Below the pieces are notes generated by a model. That model was given only the letters and a program-made list of their open reading frames with translations. It was not told the DNA's origin and did no database searches. Source: CAYZTY01 sp964444665 (lineage in GTDB: Bacteria > Planctomycetota > Phycisphaerae > Sedimentisphaerales > CAYZTY01). From it: a DNA stretch of 64,000 nucleotides. Shown in pieces: positions 54,972 through 63,075 of the stretch (its first letter is position 1; each line of letters opens with the position of its first letter). The position numbers and the translations under genes are program-made. The DNA is taken from contig CAYUIE010000003.1 in assembly GCA_964444665.1 (NCBI GenBank), positions 236,627-300,626 on the forward strand. The letters are read 5' to 3'.

Positions 54972-56171
54972 TTAATCGTCGGTTTCAGGGTTTGTGAGTT
55001 CCCCGATCTTCCGTGCGAGTATGTCCCGGAAGTCCTGGTCCTGAATTAGCCTGTCCATAATTTGGTCGGCTTTGTTCCGCTCAAGGTTCTTCTTGATGAT
55101 TTCACTAGCCGTTTTCTGATCTAACACTGTGCCACAACGGCTGCAAAATTTGTTCGTTGATGCGTTTTCTACCTTGCACCGTGGACAAGCTTTTGGCCTT
55201 AACTTGCCCTCCGGTCTCCGGCTCGTGTCAGTAGCAATACCGTAGGTCTTTAGCAGAGCGTTGTCAACGTCACGCCCCGAAAGGTGAACGTATATGGATG
55301 GCATGTTTGAGCCCTGGGTCCATCCGAAGACTTCATTCATCTGTGCTTCGGTGAGATGGTTGGCCAGGTGTGTCGCCCTGCTGTGGCGAAATGAATGCGG
55401 GTTGATTCTCTTCTTAATTCCAGCTCGTTTCGCTGCTGCATCCAGTATGTCGCGTATCCTCTTATAACTCAGACGGGACGCTCTGTAGTCTTTTGAAACC
55501 CACAGGTATTCCTGTGGTTGTGACTTCTTAGGGTGAATGTTAAGCCAGTCGGTCATATATGGAGCTGATGTGATTATTAGTAATCTTCTTGTTCCTGTCT
55601 TTCCTGATACGATGATTCGAAAACCATGAATGTGTGGAAGAACATGCTTTATTCTCATCGATGCAATTTCCCCTATTCTGCACCCGGTCTCGTAAAGAAT
55701 CGATACGAGGGCCCTGTCCCTGGGATCATGGCATGCCTCAATTAGCCTGGAAATGTCCTCTTCCGTAAGAAGTTCATCAGGAAGCCTGTTGTTGCAGTTA
55801 CGGCGGCTGAGCTTAATCCACGCCGTTTCCTGCGGATCTTCATTAACTCCCCGGAGCCAGCGATAGAATTTCTTTATCGTAAGCTTGAGGTCCTGTTTTG
55901 TCCATTCGGAATAACCGGACTGCTGAATGGTTCTTACGAGCGTCTCAATGTCAGCTTTAGTGGCATCAGCGAAGTCCTTTTTAAAGAGAGAAGCGAGGCA
56001 CTTGAGATGGCCGACATATTTCTCCACGCGTGGAATGCTCAGTCCCTCGGAGAAACAGTAATCGGAAAAATCCAGAATGGCACGTTTGTTTTTCGGAGAG
56101 AAGTTAGACTTCTTGATTAGCTCTATTCTTCTCTCCAGCTTACGTTCATAGTTATGGAAGCTATCATCCAT
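54972..56171 (-). CDS. archaeal-like tyrosine recombinase with C-terminal zinc ribbon
   Basis: A 399-residue integrase. A core-binding domain (about 10-120) is followed by the catalytic domain: Arg in YETGCRIGEI, HxxR in NPHSFRHSRATHL and Tyr in MPSIYVHLSG. After it comes a zinc ribbon, CPRC...CSRCG, at about 335-355, and a helical tail. Integrases with this C-terminal ribbon are common in archaeal mobile elements. This is the second integrase of the island and leads the operon with the Cys-rich, OB-fold and nuclease genes. A possible ribosome-binding GGGTGA precedes the ATG. Confidence 0.85.
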   Translation of the reverse strand: MDDSFHNYERKLERRIELIKKSNFSPKNKRAILDFSDYCFSEGLSIPRVEKYVGHLKCLASLFKKDFADATKADIETLVRTIQQSGYSEWTKQDLKLTIKKFYRWLRGVNEDPQETAWIKLSRRNCNNRLPDELLTEEDISRLIEACHDPRDRALVSILYETGCRIGEIASMRIKHVLPHIHGFRIIVSGKTGTRRLLIITSAPYMTDWLNIHPKKSQPQEYLWVSKDYRASRLSYKRIRDILDAAAKRAGIKKRINPHSFRHSRATHLANHLTEAQMNEVFGWTQGSNMPSIYVHLSGRDVDNALLKTYGIATDTSRRPEGKLRPKACPRCKVENASTNKFCSRCGTVLDQKTASEIIKKNLERNKADQIMDRLIQDQDFRDILARKIGELTNPETDD

Positions 56172-56177
56172 GAAGAT

Positions 56178-56211
56178 TCACCCACGCCAGGCTTTTAAGA
56201 CCTGACGTGGG
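56178..56211 (-). promoter_or_regulatory. hairpin in the integrase leader
   Basis: An 11-bp inverted repeat (CCCACGCCAGG / CCTGACGTGGG, one mismatch that can pair as G-U) with a 9-base loop. On the integrase transcript the stem would cover part of the GGGTGA (56183-56178) that serves as ribosome-binding site. It could limit integrase translation. A second CCCACGCC copy is at 56227-56234. I see nothing else in the gap up to 56516. Confidence 0.45.
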
Positions 56212-56516
56212 CACCGTGCTTTTCACCCCACGCCGAGGATGGGTGTTCAACGAAAAGTACAACGCCCACAGAATTCAGACCTTAAAGCCTATGAGAAATA
56301 GTTAACTGAAGAGATATTTAAGCCTTGCGCTCGTAAGAATATTGGTTAGAAATGCAGGATAGAACAAACTTTACCCATTCCGGAGTTCTGATCGCCCGGT
56401 CATTCTCACTTTCCATGCTGAAATATAGGTGAATGCCTTTTTTCATCCTTCTTTCCACATGTTGCGCACCATGCCAGTAAAGCGCAAATGGGTGCACCGA
56501 AATCGCGTCAAATTCC

Positions 56517-57065
56517 CTATTCGGCTACCATCGTTGCCGATAGCTTCTTTCGCACCCATAACGAGAACCACATCGAGAAGACACATAAGGCAAATGCCGG
56601 AGGGAGTACGACGAGTGTGTTAGCTACAGGGTTATCACATAGGAGGAAGCCCTGTACAGGCTCAGGAGAGCGTGCTCTACTGACAAGATACTCACCACAG
56701 AATGCGTTGCTTACTGGACTGTAAGGATTTGAATAGAAAATCCGTATGACACTGTAGGAAGGGCTCTGTGAATGGAAGAGATTCAGTCCTACCGGATTGA
56801 TTACCAATGTCACGATGGCAACGGAGGTAACAATGATTAGTAATGCCGCGACAAGGTAATCCTTGAATGTGGCACGAAGCAGAAAGGCAACCCCAAATGG
56901 AATGGCAATGCAGTTTATGGCAGGAAGGATCATGCTGAACTGAAGGTTTATAGCTCCGAGAAAGTCCAGAAGAAGGACGAACCACAGCAAACCCGCAAGC
57001 AATGAGAATACCCACCAGAGTAGAAAGACTTTGCCCACAGTTCGGACGTTATTGATATCCTTCAT
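56517..57065 (-). CDS. small membrane protein, unknown function
   Basis: A 182-residue protein with four hydrophobic segments at about 12-32, 38-62, 68-90 and 150-170. I do not recognise a family. Its ATG at 57065 lies inside the promoter of the divergent gene at 57121, so the two share a control region of about 55 bases. Confidence 0.5.
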   Translation of the reverse strand: MKDINNVRTVGKVFLLWWVFSLLAGLLWFVLLLDFLGAINLQFSMILPAINCIAIPFGVAFLLRATFKDYLVAALLIIVTSVAIVTLVINPVGLNLFHSQSPSYSVIRIFYSNPYSPVSNAFCGEYLVSRARSPEPVQGFLLCDNPVANTLVVLPPAFALCVFSMWFSLWVRKKLSATMVAE

Positions 57066-57080
57066 GTTTTAGTATATAAT
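57052..57080 (+). promoter_or_regulatory. strong promoter of the secreted-protein gene
   Basis: TTGATA (57052-57057), 17 bases, TATAAT (57075-57080), 40 bases before ATG 57121. This is a clear bacterial promoter. Confidence 0.65.
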
Positions 57081-57120
57081 ATTGACGAATTATTAAGCTA
57101 TCGGCGAAAGGGACAGGAAG

Positions 57121-58644
57121 ATGAAGACTGGTTTGTTTCTGGCGCTATGCGTGTTTCTTACACTCTTATCTATCACATCAGCTTCCTCTGGCAAGGGATT
57201 CCCTCCAAAATGGATCGAAGGAGATGCATATGTGACTCAGGGAGAAGTGATTGACGGAAAACCAGTAAGTGGGAGAGGTGTCAAGGTTTCTATAACACGT
57301 TCTAAGGGAGCCGAATCCAGTGGACCATATCACTACACTGTAAGAATTCAGCCAGGCGATCCATGGGAACATGGTACAGCAAGCGGAAGGACAGTATGGA
57401 TTGAGGGACATGGTATCAGCCAGATCATCATCTCTCTGCCGGTCGATACGGCGGAAATTACAAATACCAGAGTCTTGATAATCGGAAAGACCAGAGAACA
57501 AACAATGAGGGAGCTACAGGCAATTATGACAGAGGGGTTCAAGGGGTATGCCGAGGAACAAATAAGGCAAGCAGCGGACAAGGCCAAGGATATTGTGTTT
57601 GGAATTCCAACCTCCTACATTGAGTTGGAAGAACCGTTTGAACTAAGTCCTCGAGATGGTCTCATTATACTGAAGTGTGATTTCGAAGGAGCCAATGTCA
57701 GTCAGCGTTTTGACAAAATTGAAGAAGTTGTCGTTTCCTTCGATCTAACCTATAAGAAACCAAGCAAGCATTATATAGTAATAACTCCAGACATCAGAGC
57801 TACAGGCAACCTAGTTGATACATCATTACCTCTGAGGGGGAGCATAGGTGGTTACTACCTCATTGAATACAGACAGGAGTTCATTCTAACACATAGTGGT
57901 GACTTTGAGAGTCGTCAAAACTCGGAAGGTCACCCGTATTTTCCGCTGACTGTGGGCAACAAATGGACATACGATACGCGTGTGCAAATGGTGGTTCCGG
58001 GGTTCATGGAGAACCCCCCTAAAGAGGGTTCAACTACCTTTGCGGTCGCAGATAAGAAAAGGGTCAGCGACAAAGACTGCGTAGTAATTAGAGAGGGTAT
58101 GAACGAAAGCTACTACTATATTGAAGACGGGTGTGTGATGTTAGCTGGTTCGCGCGGATGGGCCAGCATTGAGGAGTTTCTGTCACAGCAGGGTCTAAAA
58201 ATCAAGTTCCCCACGAAGTATTTGGAGAATTCACTAACAACCGGTAAGTCATGGATAAGGGAACATATTATTGGCTCTCATCCTGATGCTAGTTTAGTAT
58301 CACGAGTTTTGTGTGTCGAAACTGTTACTGTCCCTGCAGGAACATTCCAAGACGCCATCAAGATTAAAAATCGTCTTTCTGTGGGTAGTATGGGAGAGGT
58401 AGTTGTTATTGAATGGTTGGTAAAAGGTGTTGGAAGAGTAAAGGGCTCTATGTTAAGCCGCTTGGGGGGAAATAATAGTGGTGCTATGCCCGTGCAAGTT
58501 AAAATGGAATACGAACTTAGCTCATATGATATTGCTATGGGCGATCACAAAAGGAATAGTGAAGAGAAAGATAAACAGCAACACAAGGAAAAAAAGATTG
58601 GATGCAGTTTCACCGATGAACTTTCACCCGGCGGAGTAGGTTAG
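57121..58644 (+). CDS. secreted protein, unknown function, ends at TAG
   Basis: A 507-residue exported protein with a signal peptide (TGLFLALCVFLTLLSITSASS). The second half starts YFPLTVGNKWTYD, a beta-rich module often found in bacterial lipoproteins and secreted proteins, and contains ETVTVPAGTFQDAIKI. The last 40 residues are charged and low-complexity (SEEKDKQQHKEKK), like a linker. The stop is TAG at 58642, and the same frame then stays open for 139 codons. See the next entry. It is transcribed from a sigma-70-type promoter. Confidence 0.72.
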   Translation: MKTGLFLALCVFLTLLSITSASSGKGFPPKWIEGDAYVTQGEVIDGKPVSGRGVKVSITRSKGAESSGPYHYTVRIQPGDPWEHGTASGRTVWIEGHGISQIIISLPVDTAEITNTRVLIIGKTREQTMRELQAIMTEGFKGYAEEQIRQAADKAKDIVFGIPTSYIELEEPFELSPRDGLIILKCDFEGANVSQRFDKIEEVVVSFDLTYKKPSKHYIVITPDIRATGNLVDTSLPLRGSIGGYYLIEYRQEFILTHSGDFESRQNSEGHPYFPLTVGNKWTYDTRVQMVVPGFMENPPKEGSTTFAVADKKRVSDKDCVVIREGMNESYYYIEDGCVMLAGSRGWASIEEFLSQQGLKIKFPTKYLENSLTTGKSWIREHIIGSHPDASLVSRVLCVETVTVPAGTFQDAIKIKNRLSVGSMGEVVVIEWLVKGVGRVKGSMLSRLGGNNSGAMPVQVKMEYELSSYDIAMGDHKRNSEEKDKQQHKEKKIGCSFTDELSPGGVG

Positions 58645-59064
58645 GCGTTTGTCGCTAGTTGGATCGAAAGCCACAGGTCTTGGGTACGAAGTGGATTGTG
58701 TGGCACAAAAGATGAAAAGCCTTGTTGGCTTCTGGGATATCTCGAAAGAGGTCCTAAACTTGAGTTCCATCTTACTTTTTGCGGTAGCGGGGGGTCTCCA
58801 AAAGTCCATCTACAACCAAGAATATGGTCTATAACGTTTGAGGGAAAGAGATCGTACTGGACAGAAGTTTGGGATAGCCGTTCGAGACGACGCTATACAG
58901 TCGTTGTGGATGTTGATTTCTGTGGTCGTGACAGATTCGAAGTTAGAAGTGGGGAATACTGGGAGACCTTCAGGGTTGTTGGCGACAAGAATTTGGAAGT
59001 AGTAACTGAGAGCAAGACTCACATTAAGGCTCGATGGCATCTGCATATCGAACGGATGTATTAA
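58645..59064 (+). CDS. open frame continuing after TAG 58642
   Basis: 139 sense codons in the same frame as the preceding gene, up to TAA at 59062. The translation looks beta-rich and real (YTVVVDVDFCGRDRFEVRSG, then WETFRVVGDKNLEVV). There is no ATG; the first possible start is TTG 58696, without a good ribosome-binding site. It could be the C-terminal domain of the upstream protein behind a nonsense mutation, a readthrough product, or a separate gene from TTG. I do not recognise the domain. Confidence 0.45.
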   Translation, partial: AFVASWIESHRSWVRSGLCGTKDEKPCWLLGYLERGPKLEFHLTFCGSGGSPKVHLQPRIWSITFEGKRSYWTEVWDSRSRRRYTVVVDVDFCGRDRFEVRSGEYWETFRVVGDKNLEVVTESKTHIKARWHLHIERMY

Positions 59065-59098
59065 CTTGGGACTTAGCATTTCAGAGACGTTGATAAGG

Positions 59099-60139
59099 TT
59101 AGCTTGAAACATTGAATTCTCTCACCTTTCCTTGTATCGCAGCCCGTTTCGCTCGTATTAAACCTGTCTCAACAAGTTTGTTGCAGTAGTCTGAATAGGT
59201 GCGGATGGCTATAGGCTTAATTGCCTTCGATGTGCATGTCCTGAGATACAGCCGCCATAGGTCACCCGACAGAATTCCCGGATTTCCTGCGATTAGCTCA
59301 AACAACAGCTTATGGTGGTCGGTCAGCTTGTGAAGGATGAACGCCTTTTTCAGGGTCTTCGAGTTGTTCCACGCCTGCTTAACATGGGAAGTCATAATTG
59401 GACCCTGGCCGTCTCTTTCAGCGATATAAACGGCATTTTTGAGGGTCTGTATGGCCACCCTCGCATCACCGGTTGCAAGCTGTGCTATGAGACGCAAAAG
59501 ACCCTCGTCGCATGTTCCTGGTGTAAGAGCATATTGCGCCCGATGATTGAGAATGCTAAACAACTCATCGCAAGAGTAATCCTTAAAGAATACCTGAGCA
59601 GGATTGAGCCTGGATTTCACTCTTTCCTCAAGGCCGAAATAAACGTGCTCGGAATTGCAAGCACAGATTAGACCAACTGTCGGAAGGTCCGAAAGGTTAT
59701 ATAGAATTGAATGCCTTTCCTTCGGAGGTGGCTGATTTATTTCATCGAGAATGATGACCAAACGCTCCCTGGAAATATGCCTTTTGAGTCTCTCCAGTTT
59801 GAATGAGGTGCTGAGCTTATCGGCGCCCAGCATACGCAACTCAATCGCAATACGCTCGAGCACCGAGAAGAAGGTCGGATTCTCCCAGCAGTTAACGTAT
59901 ATGCCTTTGATCCCTGCTTCCTGATGAAGCTTTTTTAAGATAAGTCGGGCTATGACGGTCTTGCCAGTGCCGGGTTTTCCGTGAAGCCAAGTGTGTATGG
60001 GCTTTCTGCCTTCGGTAATCGGCCGAAGGCACAGTGCAATCTCCTTCAAGTGAGATTCACGCTTGAGAGTTTCCTCTGGAATATGGCTTTCGCTGAAGAA
60101 ATCTGGGTCCAGCAGAATTGGTTGTCCTTCAGGAGGCAT
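59099..60139 (-). CDS. Orc1/Cdc6-family replication initiator (AAA+ ATPase)
   Basis: A 346-residue protein of the archaeal/eukaryotic Orc1/Cdc6 type. The N-terminus LLDPDFFSESHIPEETLKRE leads into the Walker A HGKPGTGKT (53-61), Walker B LVIILDEIN (127-135), sensor 1 CACN (159-162) and an Arg-finger region RVKSRLNP. Residues about 265-346 form a winged helix (YSDYCNKLVETGLI). In archaea it binds the origin and loads MCM. A bacterial host with this gene is unusual; a plasmid or virus origin is likely. It has an archaeal-type promoter and no Shine-Dalgarno. Confidence 0.85.
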   Translation of the reverse strand: MPPEGQPILLDPDFFSESHIPEETLKRESHLKEIALCLRPITEGRKPIHTWLHGKPGTGKTVIARLILKKLHQEAGIKGIYVNCWENPTFFSVLERIAIELRMLGADKLSTSFKLERLKRHISRERLVIILDEINQPPPKERHSILYNLSDLPTVGLICACNSEHVYFGLEERVKSRLNPAQVFFKDYSCDELFSILNHRAQYALTPGTCDEGLLRLIAQLATGDARVAIQTLKNAVYIAERDGQGPIMTSHVKQAWNNSKTLKKAFILHKLTDHHKLLFELIAGNPGILSGDLWRLYLRTCTSKAIKPIAIRTYSDYCNKLVETGLIRAKRAAIQGKVREFNVSS

Positions 60140-60163
60140 ATCTATGATTCGCGCTGCATGGGA

Positions 60164-60177
60164 ATATATCTTTCGGT
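60164..60177 (-). promoter_or_regulatory. archaeal-type BRE/TATA element of the Orc1/Cdc6 gene
   Basis: CCGAAAGATATATT on the minus strand, first base 38 bases before the ATG. CCGAAA resembles a BRE and GATATATT a TATA box; transcription would begin at or near the start codon (leaderless). The same block precedes the antitoxin gene. Confidence 0.6.
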
Positions 60178-60266
60178 ACTACACAGCTTGCGGTTTATGC
60201 GGATAAAGGTGGAGGTTTAGACAATAGTTCGGAATGTATAAACCGGGGATGATACGCTCTACTTTT

Positions 60267-60599
60267 CTACCGTGCGCGATATTTAAATATCCTCTCGTAC
60301 TCTTTGTGTGAACACCAATCGAGAATTATGGCTATGATTTCTATGCCCTCCCGGCCCAGGGAATACAGCAACCTCCATGCATTTGGAAGGTCATATTTGT
60401 ACAGGTTATTTATGCTATACAGTTTTATATATCTCTTGGGTATCAATCGCTTTGGTATCGCAGTACCACAATCAGGTTTGAGCTTGATGTCCTCTATGGC
60501 CCGCAGAATGAATCTGTAAAGCTCTCTGAGTTCTTCGTTGGTTTTCAGTTTAAGAAAGTTCTTCTCTGCCTTTCGGTCAACGAAGTATACCTCCACCAT
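60267..60599 (-). CDS. RelE/ParE-like toxin, archaeal type
   Basis: A 110-residue basic protein. KNFLKLKTNEELRELYRF at the start and LPNAWRLLYSLGREGIEIIAIILDWCSHKEYERIFKY at the end fit the RelE/ParE toxin fold; the ILDWxxHKEYERxFxY ending is the form I associate with archaeal members. The ATG overlaps the stop of the upstream gene by one base (TAATG), as in many toxin-antitoxin pairs. It probably inhibits growth unless bound by its partner. Catalytic residues are not certain. Confidence 0.72.
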   Translation of the reverse strand: MVEVYFVDRKAEKNFLKLKTNEELRELYRFILRAIEDIKLKPDCGTAIPKRLIPKRYIKLYSINNLYKYDLPNAWRLLYSLGREGIEIIAIILDWCSHKEYERIFKYRAR

Positions 60600-60898
60600 T
60601 AAACCACCTTTAGATCAGGTCTCGATTTATACTCTCTGACCAGAAGAGGATTATATACCCAGACTATCTTTCCCTCTCTGTCAGACATAACGAAGCCTTT
60701 CGCGTAGAAGTATTCGATTATCAGTTTAAGAGTGGGGTAGATGACTGTTCGTGGCAATGCTTTATAGAGCTCGGTTATAGTACACGCTCCGAGCTGCTTT
60801 AGCGTCCCCTCTACCATCAGAACAGTGTCAAGTGTCGGAGAATGGGCATTTCTCCTCTTTTTTAATTCCATCGAACTGCATCTATCAAGCTTACTCAT
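60599..60898 (-). CDS. winged-helix antitoxin-like protein
   Basis: A 99-residue protein with the helix-turn-helix pattern DTVLMVEGTLKQLGACTITELYKALPRTVIYPTLKLIIEYFYAKGFV and a beta wing GKIVWVYNPLLVREY. It is the first gene of the pair and probably represses the pair's own promoter, which lies 25-39 bases upstream of its start. Similar small winged-helix proteins sit next to RelE-like toxins in archaeal genomes (from memory). Confidence 0.65.
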   Translation of the reverse strand: MSKLDRCSSMELKKRRNAHSPTLDTVLMVEGTLKQLGACTITELYKALPRTVIYPTLKLIIEYFYAKGFVMSDREGKIVWVYNPLLVREYKSRPDLKVV

Positions 60899-60922
60899 GT
60901 ATTTACATATAAATATTCATAC

Positions 60923-60937
60923 TTAAATATCTTTCGG
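60923..60937 (-). promoter_or_regulatory. archaeal-type BRE/TATA element of the toxin-antitoxin pair
   Basis: CCGAAAGATATTTAA on the minus strand, first base 39 bases before the ATG at 60898. It shares CCGAAAGATAT with the element before the Orc1/Cdc6 gene, at the same distance within one base. No Shine-Dalgarno is present before the ATG. Confidence 0.6.
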
Positions 60938-61116
60938 TGAAGCGAGGATGATAAATCGCCCAAAATAAATGGACTAGGACTGGAAACCATCAGGTTAAGG
61001 TAGTAGCTCTACTTTGGGAAGGCCAGATGGTTCAGAGTTCTTACGTAAAACGAACTTTTCGCTATTCACAAGCCTCTTGGATCAGAAACTGAGAACATTC
61101 AAAGAAAAGCGGCCAA

Positions 61117-61312
61117 CTATGAGCATCGGATCGACAGTCCGAATCGGGGCTTTATAAGTGTTTGTGAATAAATGGCTTGTGATGCTGACCGAAAGATAGC
61201 CGTAATGTAACTGAGGCCCAGACAAGCATAGTTGTCGCGCGCTTTGTTGCGTATCTCAGTGGCTGGCTTAATCCATTCTCGTTTATGCTCAAACGCGGGT
61301 TGGTTAGGCTGG
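61117..61312 (-). pseudogene. transposase C-terminal remnant (IS4/IS5-like)
   Basis: On the minus strand an open stretch reads REWIKPATEIRNKARDNY, then ACLGLSYITAIFRSA, and ends at TAG. The PxxEIRNKARDNY block resembles the C-terminal end of DDE transposases of the IS4/IS5 type. No N-terminal part is present. The rest of the gap 60899-61365 shows no gene. Confidence 0.45.
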
Positions 61313-61560
61313 TACTTTCAGGTTGGATTAAAGGCCTTCAACCATTTGTACTGACGGCATATATTTTAACTGCCGTTTGGTAATTTGCTCAGGGTCCAAT
61401 ACGAATCAACTATCCTGATTGCCTCCGCGAACCCTTTATAATCAACAGGCTTTACTACATAACCGGCAACGCTGAGCTTGAAGCTTTCGTCTATGTGCAA
61501 CTCCTCATTGGAGGTGGTCAGCACCACAATAGGAATCTTTTTCAAGACATCATCAACCTT

Positions 61561-61568
61561 TAAAATTC
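61561..61568 (+). repeat. 8-bp target-site duplication, left copy
   Basis: TAAAATTC directly before the left end of the IS66-family element; the identical copy is at 63068-63075. Eight bases is the size made by this family. Confidence 0.93.
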
Positions 61569-63067
61569 GTAAGCGTTCAGGCGGTTTTGGCTAAACAGCC
61601 TACAGTTTTTATTAACGATGGAGTTGGAATACCATCCAAATGACAACGACACGCATGATGCAAATATTCAATAACACTTCGTCCTTGCAGGCGGCAAGTG
61701 GCGCAGGCGGTGAGGATCCGTTCCACATATCGTGCCCCGCGTTCGCTCTGCGTGCCGAAGCTGCCCTTACGCCACAAGACGGCCTGCCGCACCATCCGCT
61801 CGGCCAGATTATTGGTCGGCTCTACCCGCGCATCGTGCACGAATGTCCACAGATAATGCCGCTGGTTGAAAATGCGGCGGCATTGGCCCGACAAAGGCGA
61901 GCCACTATCGGCGCCTCGGGCCAGCAGCCTTTCCACCCGCTGCATCAGCGGCTCCATTCGACGTCGAAAAGTTTGCCAGCTAAGCGTTCCATCCCGCATC
62001 CGTTTGCGCAGGTGCAGGATTTGTTTGGACAAGGCAAACAATTTGCTCCCGATCCGGCCTATGGTCCCTTTCATCTCGCTGAAGGCTTGAAAATCTCGTT
62101 TCAGATGAGCCCAGCACAGTTGCCGCAGGCCGCCAAAGCAATTGTAGCCGCTCCAGCGGTCGCAATGCAGAATGCCGGCAAAGGTTCCCAGCAGTTTTTG
62201 AGCCGCTGTCTGCCCGCGTCCGGCCTGGATCAGAAAGACGGCCGCCGTGGTGCAACACAACGTCCAGAGCCAGCCTTTCTGCCGATTGCCGCGAGGCCAA
62301 CCGGTTTCGTCAGCGTGGGCGATCGACTGCTGTTGCACATGTTCCAGCAGTTCTTGATGCGGGTGGGCCAGAGCTTGCGCTATTTGTTCCTCGCAGGTGC
62401 TCAGGCCGCCCAGGCTCATGGGAACTCCAAACACCTCGTTGATCAGGGCCAGGGCCTTGCGCTTGCTGGTGTTGAGCGAGCCGGTCAGAATCCCCACCAA
62501 AGCCAAAAGACCCGGACCAAAATACCGGCGTTTGATCGTATCCGACAAGGGCTGATAAACCAACGCGCCGCAATCTTTGCAGCAATAGATCAACTGAATA
62601 TATTCGGTGACTTCAGGTTGGATGGGCGGGATATCCACGATCTGATGCCGCTGCGGTTCTTCGGCGGTTTCTTCCAGGCGAGCCGAGCCGCATGTACAAG
62701 CTTCCGGGGAAAGTTCGATACGCTGCGTGACGTTCTCGGGCGGCAACAACGCCCGCAAATGAGGCGTATGACCTTTTCGGGCCCCGCGTTTCTTACGCCG
62801 ATGTGGCCGCGACAAGACTACCGCCGTAGCCGGCGGGTCAGACGAGGGTGGCTTGGAGGAATTCTGCGAATTCATTCCCAACCGCCGCTCCAAACTCTCA
62901 ATATGCTTTTTCATCTCTTCGAGGCGTTTTTCCAACGTTTCGATTCGTTGTTTCAATGTGGCGTTTTCCGCTTCCAACTGCTTAATATACGCGTCCTTGC
63001 CCATACAATAATTATCGGACAGGGACACGCTTTTACATAAAACGATAATATTTCAGTGAACGCTTAC
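61569..63067 (-). mobile_element. IS66-family element, single-gene (ISBst12-like) form, 1,499 bp
   Basis: Both ends begin GTAAGCGTTCA when read inwards, the family terminal sequence, and are flanked by TAAAATTC repeats. It encodes only the large transposase and lacks tnpA and tnpB, as in the ISBst12 group. The perfect duplication and intact gene point to a recent insertion. Its codon use is visibly more G+C-rich than the surrounding gene. Confidence 0.92.
61577..63028 (-). CDS. IS66-family transposase
   Basis: A 483-residue transposase. An N-terminal coiled coil (about 12-52) ends in MNSQNSSKPPSSDPP, the family signature. Next come a zinc-finger-like CTCGS and CCKDCG segment, and the catalytic domain with Asp in AHADETGWP, Asp in HCDRWSGYN and Glu in NNLAERMVRQAV. 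It fills the element and its stop lies 8 bases inside the terminal repeat. A possible alternative start is the ATG nine codons in. Confidence 0.93.
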   Translation of the reverse strand: MSLSDNYCMGKDAYIKQLEAENATLKQRIETLEKRLEEMKKHIESLERRLGMNSQNSSKPPSSDPPATAVVLSRPHRRKKRGARKGHTPHLRALLPPENVTQRIELSPEACTCGSARLEETAEEPQRHQIVDIPPIQPEVTEYIQLIYCCKDCGALVYQPLSDTIKRRYFGPGLLALVGILTGSLNTSKRKALALINEVFGVPMSLGGLSTCEEQIAQALAHPHQELLEHVQQQSIAHADETGWPRGNRQKGWLWTLCCTTAAVFLIQAGRGQTAAQKLLGTFAGILHCDRWSGYNCFGGLRQLCWAHLKRDFQAFSEMKGTIGRIGSKLFALSKQILHLRKRMRDGTLSWQTFRRRMEPLMQRVERLLARGADSGSPLSGQCRRIFNQRHYLWTFVHDARVEPTNNLAERMVRQAVLWRKGSFGTQSERGARYVERILTACATCRLQGRSVIEYLHHACRCHLDGIPTPSLIKTVGCLAKTA

Positions 63068-63075
63068 TAAAATTC
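63068..63075 (+). repeat. 8-bp target-site duplication, right copy
   Basis: TAAAATTC directly after the right end of the IS66-family element; identical to 61561-61568. Confidence 0.93.

Noticed and set aside
54124..54975. 283-codon plus-strand frame opposite the OB-fold and Cys-rich genes
   Set aside because: It runs antisense through three overlapping small genes with good ribosome-binding sites and shows no known motif.
58649..58834. 61-codon frame after the secreted protein
   Set aside because: It overlaps the better-supported continuation frame of the secreted-protein gene and shows no ribosome-binding site.
61181..61190. Third CCGAAAGATA block, plus strand
   Set aside because: It lies inside a transposase remnant in the opposite direction and does not precede a gene, so it is probably chance.
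61640..63040. 466-codon open frame on the plus strand across the IS66-family element
   Set aside because: It is the antisense shadow of the transposase; the minus strand has all catalytic and terminal signatures.
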